Assembly (NCBI RefSeq): GCF_003024605.1 | Contig: NZ_PYJQ01000004.1 | Location: forward strand, 62,001-126,000 | DNA length: 64,000 nucleotides | From: Rhizobium sp. JAB6 | GTDB taxonomy: Bacteria > Pseudomonadota > Alphaproteobacteria > Rhizobiales > Rhizobiaceae | Reading direction: 5' to 3' | Part shown: piece by piece, positions 29,846 through 37,863 of the stretch | Layout of the letters: each line of letters opens with the position of its first letter | Numbering within the stretch: the stretch's first letter is position 1 | The notes under the pieces: generated by a model | Seen by the model: only the letters and a program-made list of their open reading frames with translations | Database searches by the model: none | What the model was told of the DNA's origin: nothing | Made by a program: the position numbers and the translations under genes

Positions 29846-29872
29846 GGAACACATCAGAATCACTATTGTTCC
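29846..29872. promoter_or_regulatory. Symmetric EcfG-type promoter shared by the PEBP and DUF2934 genes
   Basis: On the plus strand GGAAC (29846-29850) is followed after 16 bp by TGTT (29867-29870), then CC. Because the outer ends are GGAACA and TGTTCC, the minus strand reads GGAAC-N16-TGTT as well. The motif matches the GGAAC-N18-TT pattern of alphaproteobacterial EcfG/RpoE2 general-stress promoters and could fire in both directions. Confidence 0.5.
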
Positions 29873-29927
29873 CCATGGAACTATCGCTCGCCCTCAGTTG
29901 TTCGGAGCATCTACGAAGGAGAAAAAG

Positions 29928-30185
29928 ATGGCGGATGAACGGTTCGAGTGGATCAGCAGGCGGGCTTACGCCATTTGGGAAGCAGCCGGACGCCCTTGGG
30001 GCTGCAGCCAGCATCATTGGGAGCAGGCAGTCAAGGAGCGCGAAATCATGGAGAGGACGCGAGCATCGGCAGATGGTGAAGAAATACTCGCGAGATTCCG
30101 AAAACCTACCGCCAAGCACCGGGCGGATGACGACGATCAGGAAACCGAGGAAAGAACGCCATCCGGCGCCCGCCGCGCCGGATAG
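29928..30185 (+). CDS. DUF2934 domain protein
   Basis: 85 aa from the ATG at 29928, with an AAGGAGAAAA site. The N-terminal half is the DUF2934 motif ('WISRRAYAIWEAAGRPWG', 'HHWEQAVKERE'); the C-terminus is highly charged and probably disordered. Small cytosolic protein of unknown function that often occurs in stress clusters of rhizobia. It shares a symmetric EcfG-type promoter with the PEBP gene. Confidence 0.85.
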   Translation: MADERFEWISRRAYAIWEAAGRPWGCSQHHWEQAVKEREIMERTRASADGEEILARFRKPTAKHRADDDDQETEERTPSGARRAG

Positions 30186-30390
30186 TCGACCGCCATCGGC
30201 CACTCTTCTCCAGAGGCCTGTTCGCGCCGGGAGCCTAGAGCCTTTCGCTTTTCTTCGAACCGCGAAAATGCTCGATCTCTTGTTTTTACGCAATTCCGGA
30301 CGGAAAAGCCCGCTACGAACTTTACCTGGAATTGCTTAGCTGCCGACGGTGCGTTAACCCTGCGGTTATCCGAAATTTTGAAAGCCGCCC

Positions 30391-30747
30391 CTAGTTCTGC
30401 GTTCCGTCGCGGTTCGGCTGGGCCGGTGTGCTCTTCGTGCCCTGCTGATTGTTTTCCGTACGATCGGTCGGAGCCGGCTGGGCCGTTTGGCCGGCGGGTG
30501 GTGTATTGTCTATCGTCCCCCCCTGCGGCTGTCCGCTGGAGGAGCTTATCGTCGGCGCCGAATTCTGGGATTTGCCTGGTTCGATATAACGACCCCAGAT
30601 TTCCACGCCAGCCCATACGATTGCCACCAGCACCAATGCCGTAATGAGGAGAGTGGATAGATGCGTTCCCCGCACGCCCTGCCGCGCTTCGGTCGCCGAT
30701 AGCGGCTTCGTTTCTTCTCGGGGCTTCTTCTGTTCATCGAACGCCAT
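30391..30747 (-). CDS. Single-span membrane protein with disordered periplasmic tail
   Basis: 118 aa. A cytosolic charged N-terminus, one membrane helix 'LLITALVLVAIVWAGVEIWG' near residues 33-52, and a Gln/Pro/Thr/Ser-rich tail of about 60 residues that looks unstructured and outside the inner membrane. No family recognised. It has an EcfG-type promoter match 37-62 bp upstream and faces a divergent secreted-protein gene. Confidence 0.75.
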   Translation of the reverse strand: MAFDEQKKPREETKPLSATEARQGVRGTHLSTLLITALVLVAIVWAGVEIWGRYIEPGKSQNSAPTISSSSGQPQGGTIDNTPPAGQTAQPAPTDRTENNQQGTKSTPAQPNRDGTQN

Positions 30748-30783
30748 GGCGAGCCTCCATTATTGCAAACGCTACATTGGCCT

Positions 30784-30809
30784 AACCGAAACACCCCGGC
30801 GATGGTTCC
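30784..30809 (-). promoter_or_regulatory. EcfG-type promoter for the 118-aa membrane protein
   Basis: Read on the minus strand: GGAAC (30809-30805), 17-bp spacer, GGTT (30787-30784). The position, 37 bp before the start codon, and the strand are right for the membrane-protein gene. Confidence 0.5.
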
Positions 30810-30838
30810 ATTGAGGAGCCTGCCGGATCGGCGCCGCC

Positions 30839-30863
30839 GGAACAATGGGCACAGCCCGGCGTT
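30839..30863 (+). promoter_or_regulatory. EcfG-type promoter for the 142-aa secreted protein
   Basis: GGAAC (30839-30843), 16-bp spacer, CGTT (30860-30863): an exact match to the alphaproteobacterial general-stress promoter consensus. It points at the GTG start at 31016 and would give a leader of about 140 nt. Confidence 0.6.
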
Positions 30864-31015
30864 ACCCTTACGAGGTTGCAGATCGTGCCAAGCGAACGCG
30901 ATGGTGCTGAAGAATATGGAGATTTTTTCGCTTTCTCTCCATAGCCAACGAAACGGCAGGCGAGCTTCCTATCCATCCGGTCTGCAGCCCCTCCAATGCT
31001 CGAGGAGGGTAAAAA

Positions 31016-31444
31016 GTGCCAATAAATCCCGTCAATGCCGTGACGCCGAAGAAATTGCCGGCACCCGCGCCGTTGCCCCGATCGAGATCTGATCGGCCGC
31101 GTCATCGCAGCAATGGAAAGCTGGCCGAAAGCAGCCGTTTGCTGTTGATCGCGACGATGGCGGCTGCGCTGTCCTGGAATTTTGCCTTCGCACAGCAACC
31201 GAATGATGACCGATGCAAGGCGGAGGAAACCAACCGGCAGACCGACGGCAAGCAAGCGCAAGGCCGGCAGACACCCTCGGCAACAAACAACCCCAGCCAG
31301 AAACTGTCCGACTGCGGCGGCGTGCTGAAACCGCCGACGGTCGGCGACAGCAAGATGGAAAAGCCAGCCCCGCAGGTCGGCAACACCCCCGTCATCAAGC
31401 CCGGCGACACGCAACAGCAGAATAATCAACAGCCCAGCAAATGA
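31016..31444 (+). CDS. Exported Gln/Asn/Pro-rich hypothetical protein
   Basis: 142 aa from a GTG at 31016 with an AGGAGG site 7 bp upstream. A basic N-terminal stretch of about 40 residues precedes the hydrophobic segment 'SRLLLIATMAAALSWNFAFA', so either the start is internal or the signal is unusually long. The mature part is low-complexity with two Cys ('DRCKAEE', 'SDCGGVL'). No family recognised. Preceded by an exact EcfG promoter motif. Confidence 0.65.
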   Translation: MPINPVNAVTPKKLPAPAPLPRSRSDRPRHRSNGKLAESSRLLLIATMAAALSWNFAFAQQPNDDRCKAEETNRQTDGKQAQGRQTPSATNNPSQKLSDCGGVLKPPTVGDSKMEKPAPQVGNTPVIKPGDTQQQNNQQPSK

Positions 31445-31454
31445 TGCTGATCCG

Positions 31455-31601
31455 TCAGGGTTTGGGTTCGGGCTGCTCGATAGGGCCATTCTTGACGGCC
31501 CCGCTATCTCGGCCGTTACTTGACGTAAACGGCTTGATGACGAGAATCCCCAGAACGGACGCCACCATCAGGCCGAAGATGACGAGCAACAGCATCCGCA
31601 T
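31455..31601 (-). CDS. 48-residue membrane peptide downstream of the BON gene
   Basis: A small frame from the ATG at 31601 to TGA at 31457-31455. It opens with a strong membrane helix ('RMLLLVIFGLMVASVLGILV') followed by a hydrophilic, Pro/Glu-ending tail ('IEQPEPKP'). It starts 8 bp after the stop of the BON-domain gene on the same strand, so translational coupling is likely. The consistent topology argues for a real gene. Confidence 0.55.
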   Translation of the reverse strand: MRMLLLVIFGLMVASVLGILVIKPFTSSNGRDSGAVKNGPIEQPEPKP

Positions 31602-31609
31602 CTGGAAGC

Positions 31610-32164
31610 CTAGCGCCGTCCCGATGGGCGGATGGCAAGATTGCTGTCATGCCCGATTATACCGCTTGCCTGCCGGGAGATCGTTTCCGCACGCTGCTTG
31701 GCCTCGTGATTTTCGACTGAGCCATCAATAACGACGCGCCCATTGCCGACGGTCACGAAGATGCTGGTCTCGTCAAGCAATTGATCGGCTTTCAGCTTGC
31801 TCTCGATTTCCGTTCGAATTTCGACGTCTGTTCTCTCCGGCGTCGATATGTACGGCGCTGCGGAACGCTCTTCGGACCGTGTGCGTCGGCTGGTCTCCGT
31901 TGACCCGGAAGCCCGCACATGCGAGATTTTTCCGGAAATGTCCTCGGCCATCTGTTTGCGCGACAGATCATATTCGGCTGAGTCTTCGCAGCGCGCATCG
32001 TCAGTACCATTCTCGAGCCGGGGCTCTGGGGAGGCTTCTCCTACCCGCTGTCCGGGCCCGATATCACCCGACCCACCGGCCGCCTGATCGAGTGCCTGAA
32101 TAGTGCGTGTGTCGCTACGATGCGGAGAACCCCTTGCGTTTGTCCTGTCGGTGATCTTAGTCAT
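31610..32164 (-). CDS. BON domain protein
   Basis: 184 aa from the ATG at 32164 (a start at 32236 would add 24 residues). The N-terminal 110 residues are polar and probably disordered. The C-terminal 65 residues are a BON domain ('IRTEIESKLKADQLLDETSI', 'VTVGNGRVVIDGSVENHEA'). BON domains bind membranes or phospholipids; without a signal peptide its location is unclear. An EcfG-type motif lies 28-52 bp upstream. Confidence 0.82.
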   Translation of the reverse strand: MTKITDRTNARGSPHRSDTRTIQALDQAAGGSGDIGPGQRVGEASPEPRLENGTDDARCEDSAEYDLSRKQMAEDISGKISHVRASGSTETSRRTRSEERSAAPYISTPERTDVEIRTEIESKLKADQLLDETSIFVTVGNGRVVIDGSVENHEAKQRAETISRQASGIIGHDSNLAIRPSGRR

Positions 32165-32191
32165 GGTTTTCTCCCTGTTCCGTGAGCGGTT

Positions 32192-32216
32192 AACCTTTGC
32201 CGCCCCGGAATGTTCC
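32192..32216 (-). promoter_or_regulatory. EcfG-type promoter for the BON gene
   Basis: On the minus strand GGAAC (32216-32212), a 16-bp spacer, then GGTT (32195-32192), 28 bp before the BON start codon. It overlaps the 3' end region of the upstream MgtC gene. Confidence 0.5.
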
Positions 32217-32232
32217 GGCCTCCATGCCTGCA

Positions 32233-32961
32233 TCAAGCTCCGGTCGTCAGCATTTCGAAGGACACCACCTTGTAATGCTCCTCAAGCGACGCAAGCAGTT
32301 GCGCACCGCCGCCATCCATCCCCGCTTGCCGCCATCGCACCTCGTAGGAAATATGCGCGGTCGCGTCGTTCGGCCCGGTGGTCTTGCCGACAAAGGAGAA
32401 GGCATATCCGAGCGGTTCCAGCGCTGTTTGCGCATCGGCGATCGCAATACCCCCATCGCGAGGCAGCTCGAATACGAAACGCGCCTTTTGCCGGCGTGCG
32501 ATCAGCCTGTCGAATTGTTTGAATGGCGACAGCACGATGAAGGCGATGATGGCCCCGGCCGAACCCACGATCAATTGACCGCCACCGATGCACAGACCGA
32601 CCGCCGTCATGAACCACAAGGTCGCCGCCGTCGTGACGCCGGTGATCAGGTCGCCACGTTTGAGAATGGCGCCGCCGCCGATGAAGCCGACACCCGTCAG
32701 CACGCCAAGCGGAAAGCGCAGCACATCCATCGAGGCGAATGATTGCGACGTTTTGCCCAGCGTGGATAGAAGCAAATTGGCCTGGATCATCGACAGGCAT
32801 GCGGCAAGTCCGACCAGGATCGTCGTGCGAAACCCGGCGGCATGACCGCCCATTTCCCGGTTGATCCCGATCAGGCATCCGGCTGCGACCACCAGCAGCA
32901 GACGGAGGGCGATATCCAGCCAACCCACGTCGACCGGCATAGTGTCGCTCAGGTGAGGCAC
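32233..32961 (-). CDS. MgtC/SapB family membrane protein
   Basis: About 242 aa from a GTG at 32961 with a GGGAGGAG site; a TTG at 32991 and an ATG at 32940 are alternatives. The MgtC N-terminal membrane domain is clear: 'GCLIGINREMGGHAAGFRTT', 'FPLGVLTGVGFIGGGAIL' and 'GVTTAATLWFMTAVGLCIGG'. A C-terminal cytosolic ACT-like domain of about 90 residues follows. The family is tied to magnesium limitation and ATP/membrane-potential control. An EcfG-like motif is upstream. Confidence 0.9.
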   Translation of the reverse strand: MPHLSDTMPVDVGWLDIALRLLLVVAAGCLIGINREMGGHAAGFRTTILVGLAACLSMIQANLLLSTLGKTSQSFASMDVLRFPLGVLTGVGFIGGGAILKRGDLITGVTTAATLWFMTAVGLCIGGGQLIVGSAGAIIAFIVLSPFKQFDRLIARRQKARFVFELPRDGGIAIADAQTALEPLGYAFSFVGKTTGPNDATAHISYEVRWRQAGMDGGGAQLLASLEEHYKVVSFEMLTTGA

Positions 32962-33001
32962 GATCTCCTCCCAAAGGAGTGTCACCAGCAAGATTGATGG
33001 G

Positions 33002-33029
33002 GGAACATCGCAAAAAGGCGTTTCGTTCC
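33002..33029. promoter_or_regulatory. Two-way EcfG-like motif upstream of the MgtC gene
   Basis: On the minus strand GGAAC (33029-33025), a 17-bp spacer, then TGTT (33007-33004), directed at the MgtC gene. On the plus strand the same block reads GGAAC-N17-CGTT, an exact consensus, but faces no plus-strand gene for over 1 kb. Confidence 0.45.
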
Positions 33030-33205
33030 ATCTTTGATGGAAGCCGCTCGCAAAAAAACACAGTAGAAGCAGGACGATGCTCTACCGCTTACCTGGCACG
33101 CGGAAAAAGCGCGTGAGCCGGGAGGCCGCTTGCGGCGTTGCGCAGCAAGCCCTTCCAGCATGTTAGCCTTTGCTTTTCCCAGCCAAAACCCCGGCGCGGA
33201 ATGTA

Positions 33206-33835
33206 TTACGTTGCGCGTGAGGATAGGCGGGCGGCACGCTGCCTGCGGTTCGCTTCCAGCGCCCGTCGGAAATCCAGGTCGGTTCGCGCGTGGTGACCGA
33301 GGTCATCGAGAAAACGAGAGAGATCGTCGAGCGTATCGACGATGACATATCGCAGACCATCACCGGCATCGATCAGATCATGGCCGATGCTGACGCCGAA
33401 GCCGCCGGGGACCTTGCGAAACCATGCCGAGCGCCAGCGCTTGAAACCATCGGGGTCCGACTGACATTCCGCAAGCAGCATCTTTTGCTGATCAAGCCGC
33501 GCAAGGAATGCTTCAACCACATCCTGTGAACCGGCCTTCGGCCTTTCCGCCTTCTTCGCCAGCCATTTTTCAAGAAGCCGCGAACTGGGCTGCGGCGCCA
33601 TCGCTTCATCACGATCCACGAGAGTCGCTGAATCACTATCCGGGCACTCCGCGCCATCCTTGTGCTGGACCTCCTGCGGGAACGAACCTGCTTGTGGCTC
33701 CTGTTCCATAGCCAAGGTCTGCTTCAGATCGGCGGCAAGCTCTCCCCAGATGGATCTCGATGCTCCAGTTGATATTGCTTTCATCCGGCGGGAGGCTTTG
33801 ATTTCAATGATAAAGGGCTTTGTCTGTTTAACCAT
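33206..33835 (-). CDS. Hypothetical protein (209 aa)
   Basis: From the ATG at 33835 (alternative at 33880). A basic start ('VKQTKPFIIEIKASRR') leads through a low-complexity middle to a folded-looking C-terminal part ('QDVVEAFLARLDQQKMLLAE', 'RSAWFRKVPGGFGVSIG', 'LRYVIVDTLDDLSRFLDDLG'). No signal peptide or membrane helix; no family recognised. It stands alone. Confidence 0.65.
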   Translation of the reverse strand: MVKQTKPFIIEIKASRRMKAISTGASRSIWGELAADLKQTLAMEQEPQAGSFPQEVQHKDGAECPDSDSATLVDRDEAMAPQPSSRLLEKWLAKKAERPKAGSQDVVEAFLARLDQQKMLLAECQSDPDGFKRWRSAWFRKVPGGFGVSIGHDLIDAGDGLRYVIVDTLDDLSRFLDDLGHHARTDLDFRRALEANRRQRAARLSSRAT

Positions 33836-34239
33836 GATGCTTCGATATGTGCCCGATGACGGAGCGCAGTTAATGGACAATCAAAAGGAATAAGAGGCTG
33901 GCATTTTCTGGGAGCAACACCGCGACATGGCGATCGTCTGCGAACGTTGGAGGTTAAGGCCCTACACCAAACCGCTTGATGAAGCAATCTCCGCCGCTGC
34001 CTCATCCCAAACGGGCATCAATGCATTGCGATCTGATCTGCGTCACGACGAGGGCAGGCGTGTAGCAAGTCGGGATGATCATCGGGGAGGAAGCTCTGAC
34101 GGCACGCATGTTCTGCGAATCAACGATCATGCAATCGGACCATCCGATGCACATCACAACCAGCACCATTCCTCGGCCGCGGCAATACAATCGTCCTGCA
34201 TTCAAAATGAAACAGACTGCGCCGCGGCAGCACATTTAG

Positions 34240-34277
34240 TCTTCATATGTCTTAGCAATTATTGCTAAATATGAAGA
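34240..34277. promoter_or_regulatory. Large interrupted palindrome upstream of the signalling operon
   Basis: TCTTCATAT-GTC-TTAGCAA is mirrored by TTGCTAA-ATATGAAGA around TTA: two stems of 7 and 9 bp with a 3-nt bulge on one side. It sits about 165 bp before the first operon start in an AT-rich stretch. It could be an operator or a leader hairpin. The rest of 33893-34443 has no convincing gene. Confidence 0.45.
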
Positions 34278-34443
34278 TCTCGTAATATATTCGCTTAAAA
34301 TGGCTGCGGCGTTCTGGTAAGTTATCACTTGCGTGCATGCTCGGTTAATTGCCATCGTTGATACGCGTGCTCCGATGCGAACGGACGAGTTCAAACTGCA
34401 CAATGGCCGGATTGCGCAGCCGGCTTGGGGAGGACGAGGCCCT

Positions 34444-36141
34444 ATGCCCGAAAACCGAGTGGATCGGCCGCAGCAAACTCTCTATGGGTCCGAATCCGAC
34501 AACGGTTTAGAGGCAACGGTCTCGCTTTGGGATCTCGATTTCAAACTGCTCGATTCCTCCAAGCGATTTAAAGAGCATATAGGTCTCACACCCCGCAGCG
34601 AGGTGTCATTGTGGGAGGCCTATTCCGCGCTCGCAACGCCCGCGCTCGCCGAACTCGTTCGTCACGTCATCGATACGGGTGATCCCCGCACGATCCAGCT
34701 CGCCGATCCGAAGCGGGGACAACGTAACTTGCTCGTCTCCCGGATCCGAGTGGGGCTCCTGATCGTCGAAACCCAGGGAGCAGATGAAGCCCTCTCGCCC
34801 GAAGACAATGAAAAAGCGCGGCTCATCCATCAGGCAACGCACGATGTCCTTACCGGACTGCCAAATCGTCGCCAATTCAGCGCGGCGCTGGAGCAATTGC
34901 TTCCGGTAACCGGCAAGATTGGGCCGGCGCTGATGCAGCTCGACCTCGATGATTTCAAGCCTGTCAACGACACGCTCGGCCACGGCGCCGGCGACATGGT
35001 GCTGAAACTCACCGCGGAGAGAATCACGAAAGCACTCGGCCGCGGCGGAACGGCCTACCGTCTCGCCGGCGATGAATTTGCCATCATCCAGGTCGGTCCG
35101 CAGCGGGCCGTGGAGGCGGAACGGCTGGCAGAGGCGCTGCTGGCCGAATTCAAAAAGCCGTTCACGATCAACGGCATCTCTCTCTTCGTCGGCGTCAGCG
35201 TGGGAATCGCGATCGCGCCGCGCGACGGCAATGAGGGAGAACAGCTGATGAAGGCGGCCGATGTCGCCCTTTATGCCGCCAAGAAAGAAGGGCGGCGGCG
35301 GGCACGGACATTCGATCCGGCCATGCTGATCGTAGTCGAACAAAGAGAACTGCTGCGGCGGAGCCTGCGCGTGGCGTTGCAGCTTGATGAGTTCTTCATT
35401 GAATATCAGCCGCTGGTGGAGCCTCCGTCCAATGTCGTCGGCTTCGAGGCGCTCCTGCGCTGGCGGCACCCGACACTCGGGATCATTCCGCCGGCAGCCT
35501 TCATTCCTATGGCCGAAGCCGACGGGCTCATGCGTGAAATCGGCCAGTGGATGCTGGAGGAAGCCTGCCGCGAGGCCTTGGCGTGGCCGGAGCACTATAC
35601 GCTTGCCGTCAATCTTTCTCCGGCGGAGTTCCTGACGCCGGGCCTTACCGATCGCATCTCTCAAACGCTCGATGTCGTCGGATTTCCAGCCGAGCGCCTG
35701 GAGCTGGAAATCACCGAAGGCGTGCTTCTGGAGCGGACGATCAACAATCTTGACACGCTGAACACGCTGAACGTACTCGGCATTCAGATTTCCCTCGATG
35801 ATTTCGGCACGGAATATTCCTCACTCAGCTATCTCAAGAATTTTCCGTTCGATACGATCAAGATTGATCGCTATTTCATCAGGGATCTTTTGCAGGACAG
35901 CAAAAGCCAGACCATTGTGCGCTCTGTCATCAGCCTCGCCCATGGCCTGGGTATGCGGGTGACCGCGGAGGGCGTCGAGACGCAGCAGCAGGCGGCCTGG
36001 CTTCAGCAGGAGGGCTGCGACCGCCTGCAGGGTTACAGCATCAGCCCTCCGCTCGGCGCCGACAAGCTTGATGATTTCATAAGGCAGGGTGCACGCACCC
36101 CATCCGCCACGTCATTCGATAAATTTCACGCCAGTCCGTGA
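34444..36141 (+). CDS. GGDEF-EAL protein (c-di-GMP turnover)
   Basis: 565 aa from the ATG at 34444, with a GGGGAGGA site; a GTG at 34333 lacks one. A PAS-like N-terminus ('VSLWDLDFKLLDSSKRF') precedes a GGDEF domain with active motif AGDEF at 208-212 and no RxxD inhibitory site (GRGG instead). The EAL domain (E335) keeps 'EALLRWRHP', 'VNLSPAEF', 'EITEGV', 'LDDFGTEYSSL', 'IKIDR' and 'AEGVET'. The phosphodiesterase half should work; the cyclase half may too. Soluble. First gene of the six-gene signalling operon. Confidence 0.93.
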   Translation: MPENRVDRPQQTLYGSESDNGLEATVSLWDLDFKLLDSSKRFKEHIGLTPRSEVSLWEAYSALATPALAELVRHVIDTGDPRTIQLADPKRGQRNLLVSRIRVGLLIVETQGADEALSPEDNEKARLIHQATHDVLTGLPNRRQFSAALEQLLPVTGKIGPALMQLDLDDFKPVNDTLGHGAGDMVLKLTAERITKALGRGGTAYRLAGDEFAIIQVGPQRAVEAERLAEALLAEFKKPFTINGISLFVGVSVGIAIAPRDGNEGEQLMKAADVALYAAKKEGRRRARTFDPAMLIVVEQRELLRRSLRVALQLDEFFIEYQPLVEPPSNVVGFEALLRWRHPTLGIIPPAAFIPMAEADGLMREIGQWMLEEACREALAWPEHYTLAVNLSPAEFLTPGLTDRISQTLDVVGFPAERLELEITEGVLLERTINNLDTLNTLNVLGIQISLDDFGTEYSSLSYLKNFPFDTIKIDRYFIRDLLQDSKSQTIVRSVISLAHGLGMRVTAEGVETQQQAAWLQQEGCDRLQGYSISPPLGADKLDDFIRQGARTPSATSFDKFHASP

Positions 36142-36190
36142 GTTTCTGAAGCATATTTTATTTGGGATTTCTCGAGAAGGTACCATACAG

Positions 36191-36691
36191 ATGCAAGTGG
36201 ACGCGGCTTTCGAGCCATTGCTTGAACTGGAGATGGAAATGGCAACCTTGGTGGCGGATTGGGCGCATTGCGACCAATGCGCCGCTTACGTGGCTCGCAT
36301 GGTCAGCCACGATCGCCACGATCCCATCCGCCATGCCAATCTGCTTTCGGCAGCCCTGAACGAGCTTTTCGAGATGTCGTTCCACACCAGAGAGAGCGGC
36401 GGTGCCCTTACCGTCCGCTTCTATCGAAACGGCTCGATCGAACGGATCGAATTGGCCTTTCCCTGCTCGGCAGAGCAACGCAATTCATATGAAGCAATCA
36501 TTCAGCGTATTAGAAACGGTCAGGCGCTTGCCAACTATCTCGATGTCATCACCGACGACGCAGCGCGTGCCGAGCATGCGATCCTTCTCGGCCTGGCCGT
36601 CAATTACGATGCCGATATCGAACTGTCCGTTCGGGATAAGGAAATAACGACTTTCGTGGTGGACCTCGCGCTCGAAAGGCTACTCAATTGA
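36191..36691 (+). CDS. Degenerate HATPase-like (SiaB/slr1658-type) regulator
   Basis: 166 aa. The segment 'LLSAALNELFEMSFHTR' aligns by eye with the ATP-binding N-box of the later kinase gene ('LTNELIENSIKFR'), but the key Asn is Met. The glycine-rich ATP lid is replaced by 'EHAILLGLAVNYDADIELS'. It therefore looks like a pseudokinase or docking paralogue of the partner-switch kinase. Its stop overlaps the start of the next gene (TTGA), so the two are translationally coupled. The family call is inferred from fold pattern and context. Confidence 0.65.
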   Translation: MQVDAAFEPLLELEMEMATLVADWAHCDQCAAYVARMVSHDRHDPIRHANLLSAALNELFEMSFHTRESGGALTVRFYRNGSIERIELAFPCSAEQRNSYEAIIQRIRNGQALANYLDVITDDAARAEHAILLGLAVNYDADIELSVRDKEITTFVVDLALERLLN

Positions 36692-37863
36692 GCAATCCCT
36701 CCTCTGGCCGTTTCACGGCGCAATTCGATGCCAACAATCAGGAATTCTCGCTGGCCGGGGTTCTCAGGCCGCATTCGGTCTCGGAGCTTGCCGATGATCT
36801 CGCCCTGCTGCGCCATGGTATCGAGACGGTAAACGGCGTCTGCTACATCAATCTGAAGCGCGTCATCCACATGAACAATACGGCGTTTCGTGCCCTGACG
36901 CATGTCCTGCTCGATGCCACGCGATCGAGGCCGGATCTCAAACTGACGGTCGTCGCTTCGAGCGTCGTCGCATGGGCGTCGCGACTGTTTCGTCATCTGA
37001 GCGACCTGTCACCCAACATCGTCGTCGAGATCTATGATTCCGCCTTCTATCCCGGCCAGACATTCGTGGAGAATCAGAGCTTCATCCCAATCCTCCGCAC
37101 CCAGACGAAAATGACCTGGCGGCACGAGCGCGAGATATTGCCGCGGCACGGCCTTCGCGAGGGCTTGCACATCGCCGATATCTGCTGCGGCATCGGTGAT
37201 TTCGCCATGCTGCTGCGAAAGGATTTCAAGCCGGCGCGGATCGTTGCCCTCGACCATTCGATTCCCAGCCTGGAATATGCGCGCAAGGTCGCAGAAGACT
37301 TCGATGTCCACGACATCGAATATACCTACGGCGATGCATCCCAGATGCTGTTCGAGAGCGACCAGTTCGATTTCGTGACCTGCAGGCACTCGTTGCAGAT
37401 CTTCGACCGCCCGGATGTTCTGCTTCGCGAACTCTATCGCATATGCAAGCCGGGTGGCAGGGTCTACATCACCAACGAGAAGAACTCCCATTGTCTTGGC
37501 GAGCCCAGAGCCGAAAGCATCCAATGGACCTATAACGAGGTCGCGAAACTGTTCGCGCATTTCGATATGGATGTCGAGATGGGTCCCAAGGGCCGCCGCA
37601 TGCTGCTGGACGCCGGCTTTACCGATGTGCGGATGGAGAGCTTCATGGTGACGAATCTCGACGGCGATCCCCAGGATTTTGCTGACATCATCACGGCATG
37701 GCAGAATGTCTATGCCGATGAAATGGCGGTCCGAAGAGGGGATTCGGCCGCATTTATCGAGCGATTCAAGCAAGGTTTCGCCGATCATATTTTTGCCGCT
37801 CTCCACCCAAGAGGCTATGCCGGCTGGCCGATTTGGGCTTCTTCGGGACAGAAACCGTTATGA
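36688..37863 (+). CDS. STAS-like domain fused to a SAM-dependent methyltransferase
   Basis: 391 aa from a TTG overlapping the previous stop. Residues 1-130 look like a STAS/anti-anti-sigma fold; 'HMNNTAFRALTHVL' (61-74) sits where the phospho-switch Ser of such proteins lies, with Thr65 the only candidate. Residues about 140-390 are a class I methyltransferase: SAM motif I 'DICCGIGDFAML' from Asp164, motif II 'IVALDHS', then 'DFVTCRHSLQIF' and 'LYRICKPGGRVYI'. The methyl acceptor is unknown. The fusion suggests phosphorylation-gated methylation. Confidence 0.8.
   Translation: MSNPSSGRFTAQFDANNQEFSLAGVLRPHSVSELADDLALLRHGIETVNGVCYINLKRVIHMNNTAFRALTHVLLDATRSRPDLKLTVVASSVVAWASRLFRHLSDLSPNIVVEIYDSAFYPGQTFVENQSFIPILRTQTKMTWRHEREILPRHGLREGLHIADICCGIGDFAMLLRKDFKPARIVALDHSIPSLEYARKVAEDFDVHDIEYTYGDASQMLFESDQFDFVTCRHSLQIFDRPDVLLRELYRICKPGGRVYITNEKNSHCLGEPRAESIQWTYNEVAKLFAHFDMDVEMGPKGRRMLLDAGFTDVRMESFMVTNLDGDPQDFADIITAWQNVYADEMAVRRGDSAAFIERFKQGFADHIFAALHPRGYAGWPIWASSGQKPL

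Noticed and set aside
29676..30293. 205-codon minus frame across the DUF2934 gene
   Set aside because: It overlaps the PEBP start and DUF2934 on the opposite strand; the product has no coherent domain.
33927..34268. 113-codon frame upstream of the signalling operon
   Set aside because: His/Asp/Ser-rich random-looking product; it overlaps the large palindrome at 34240 and has no ribosome site.
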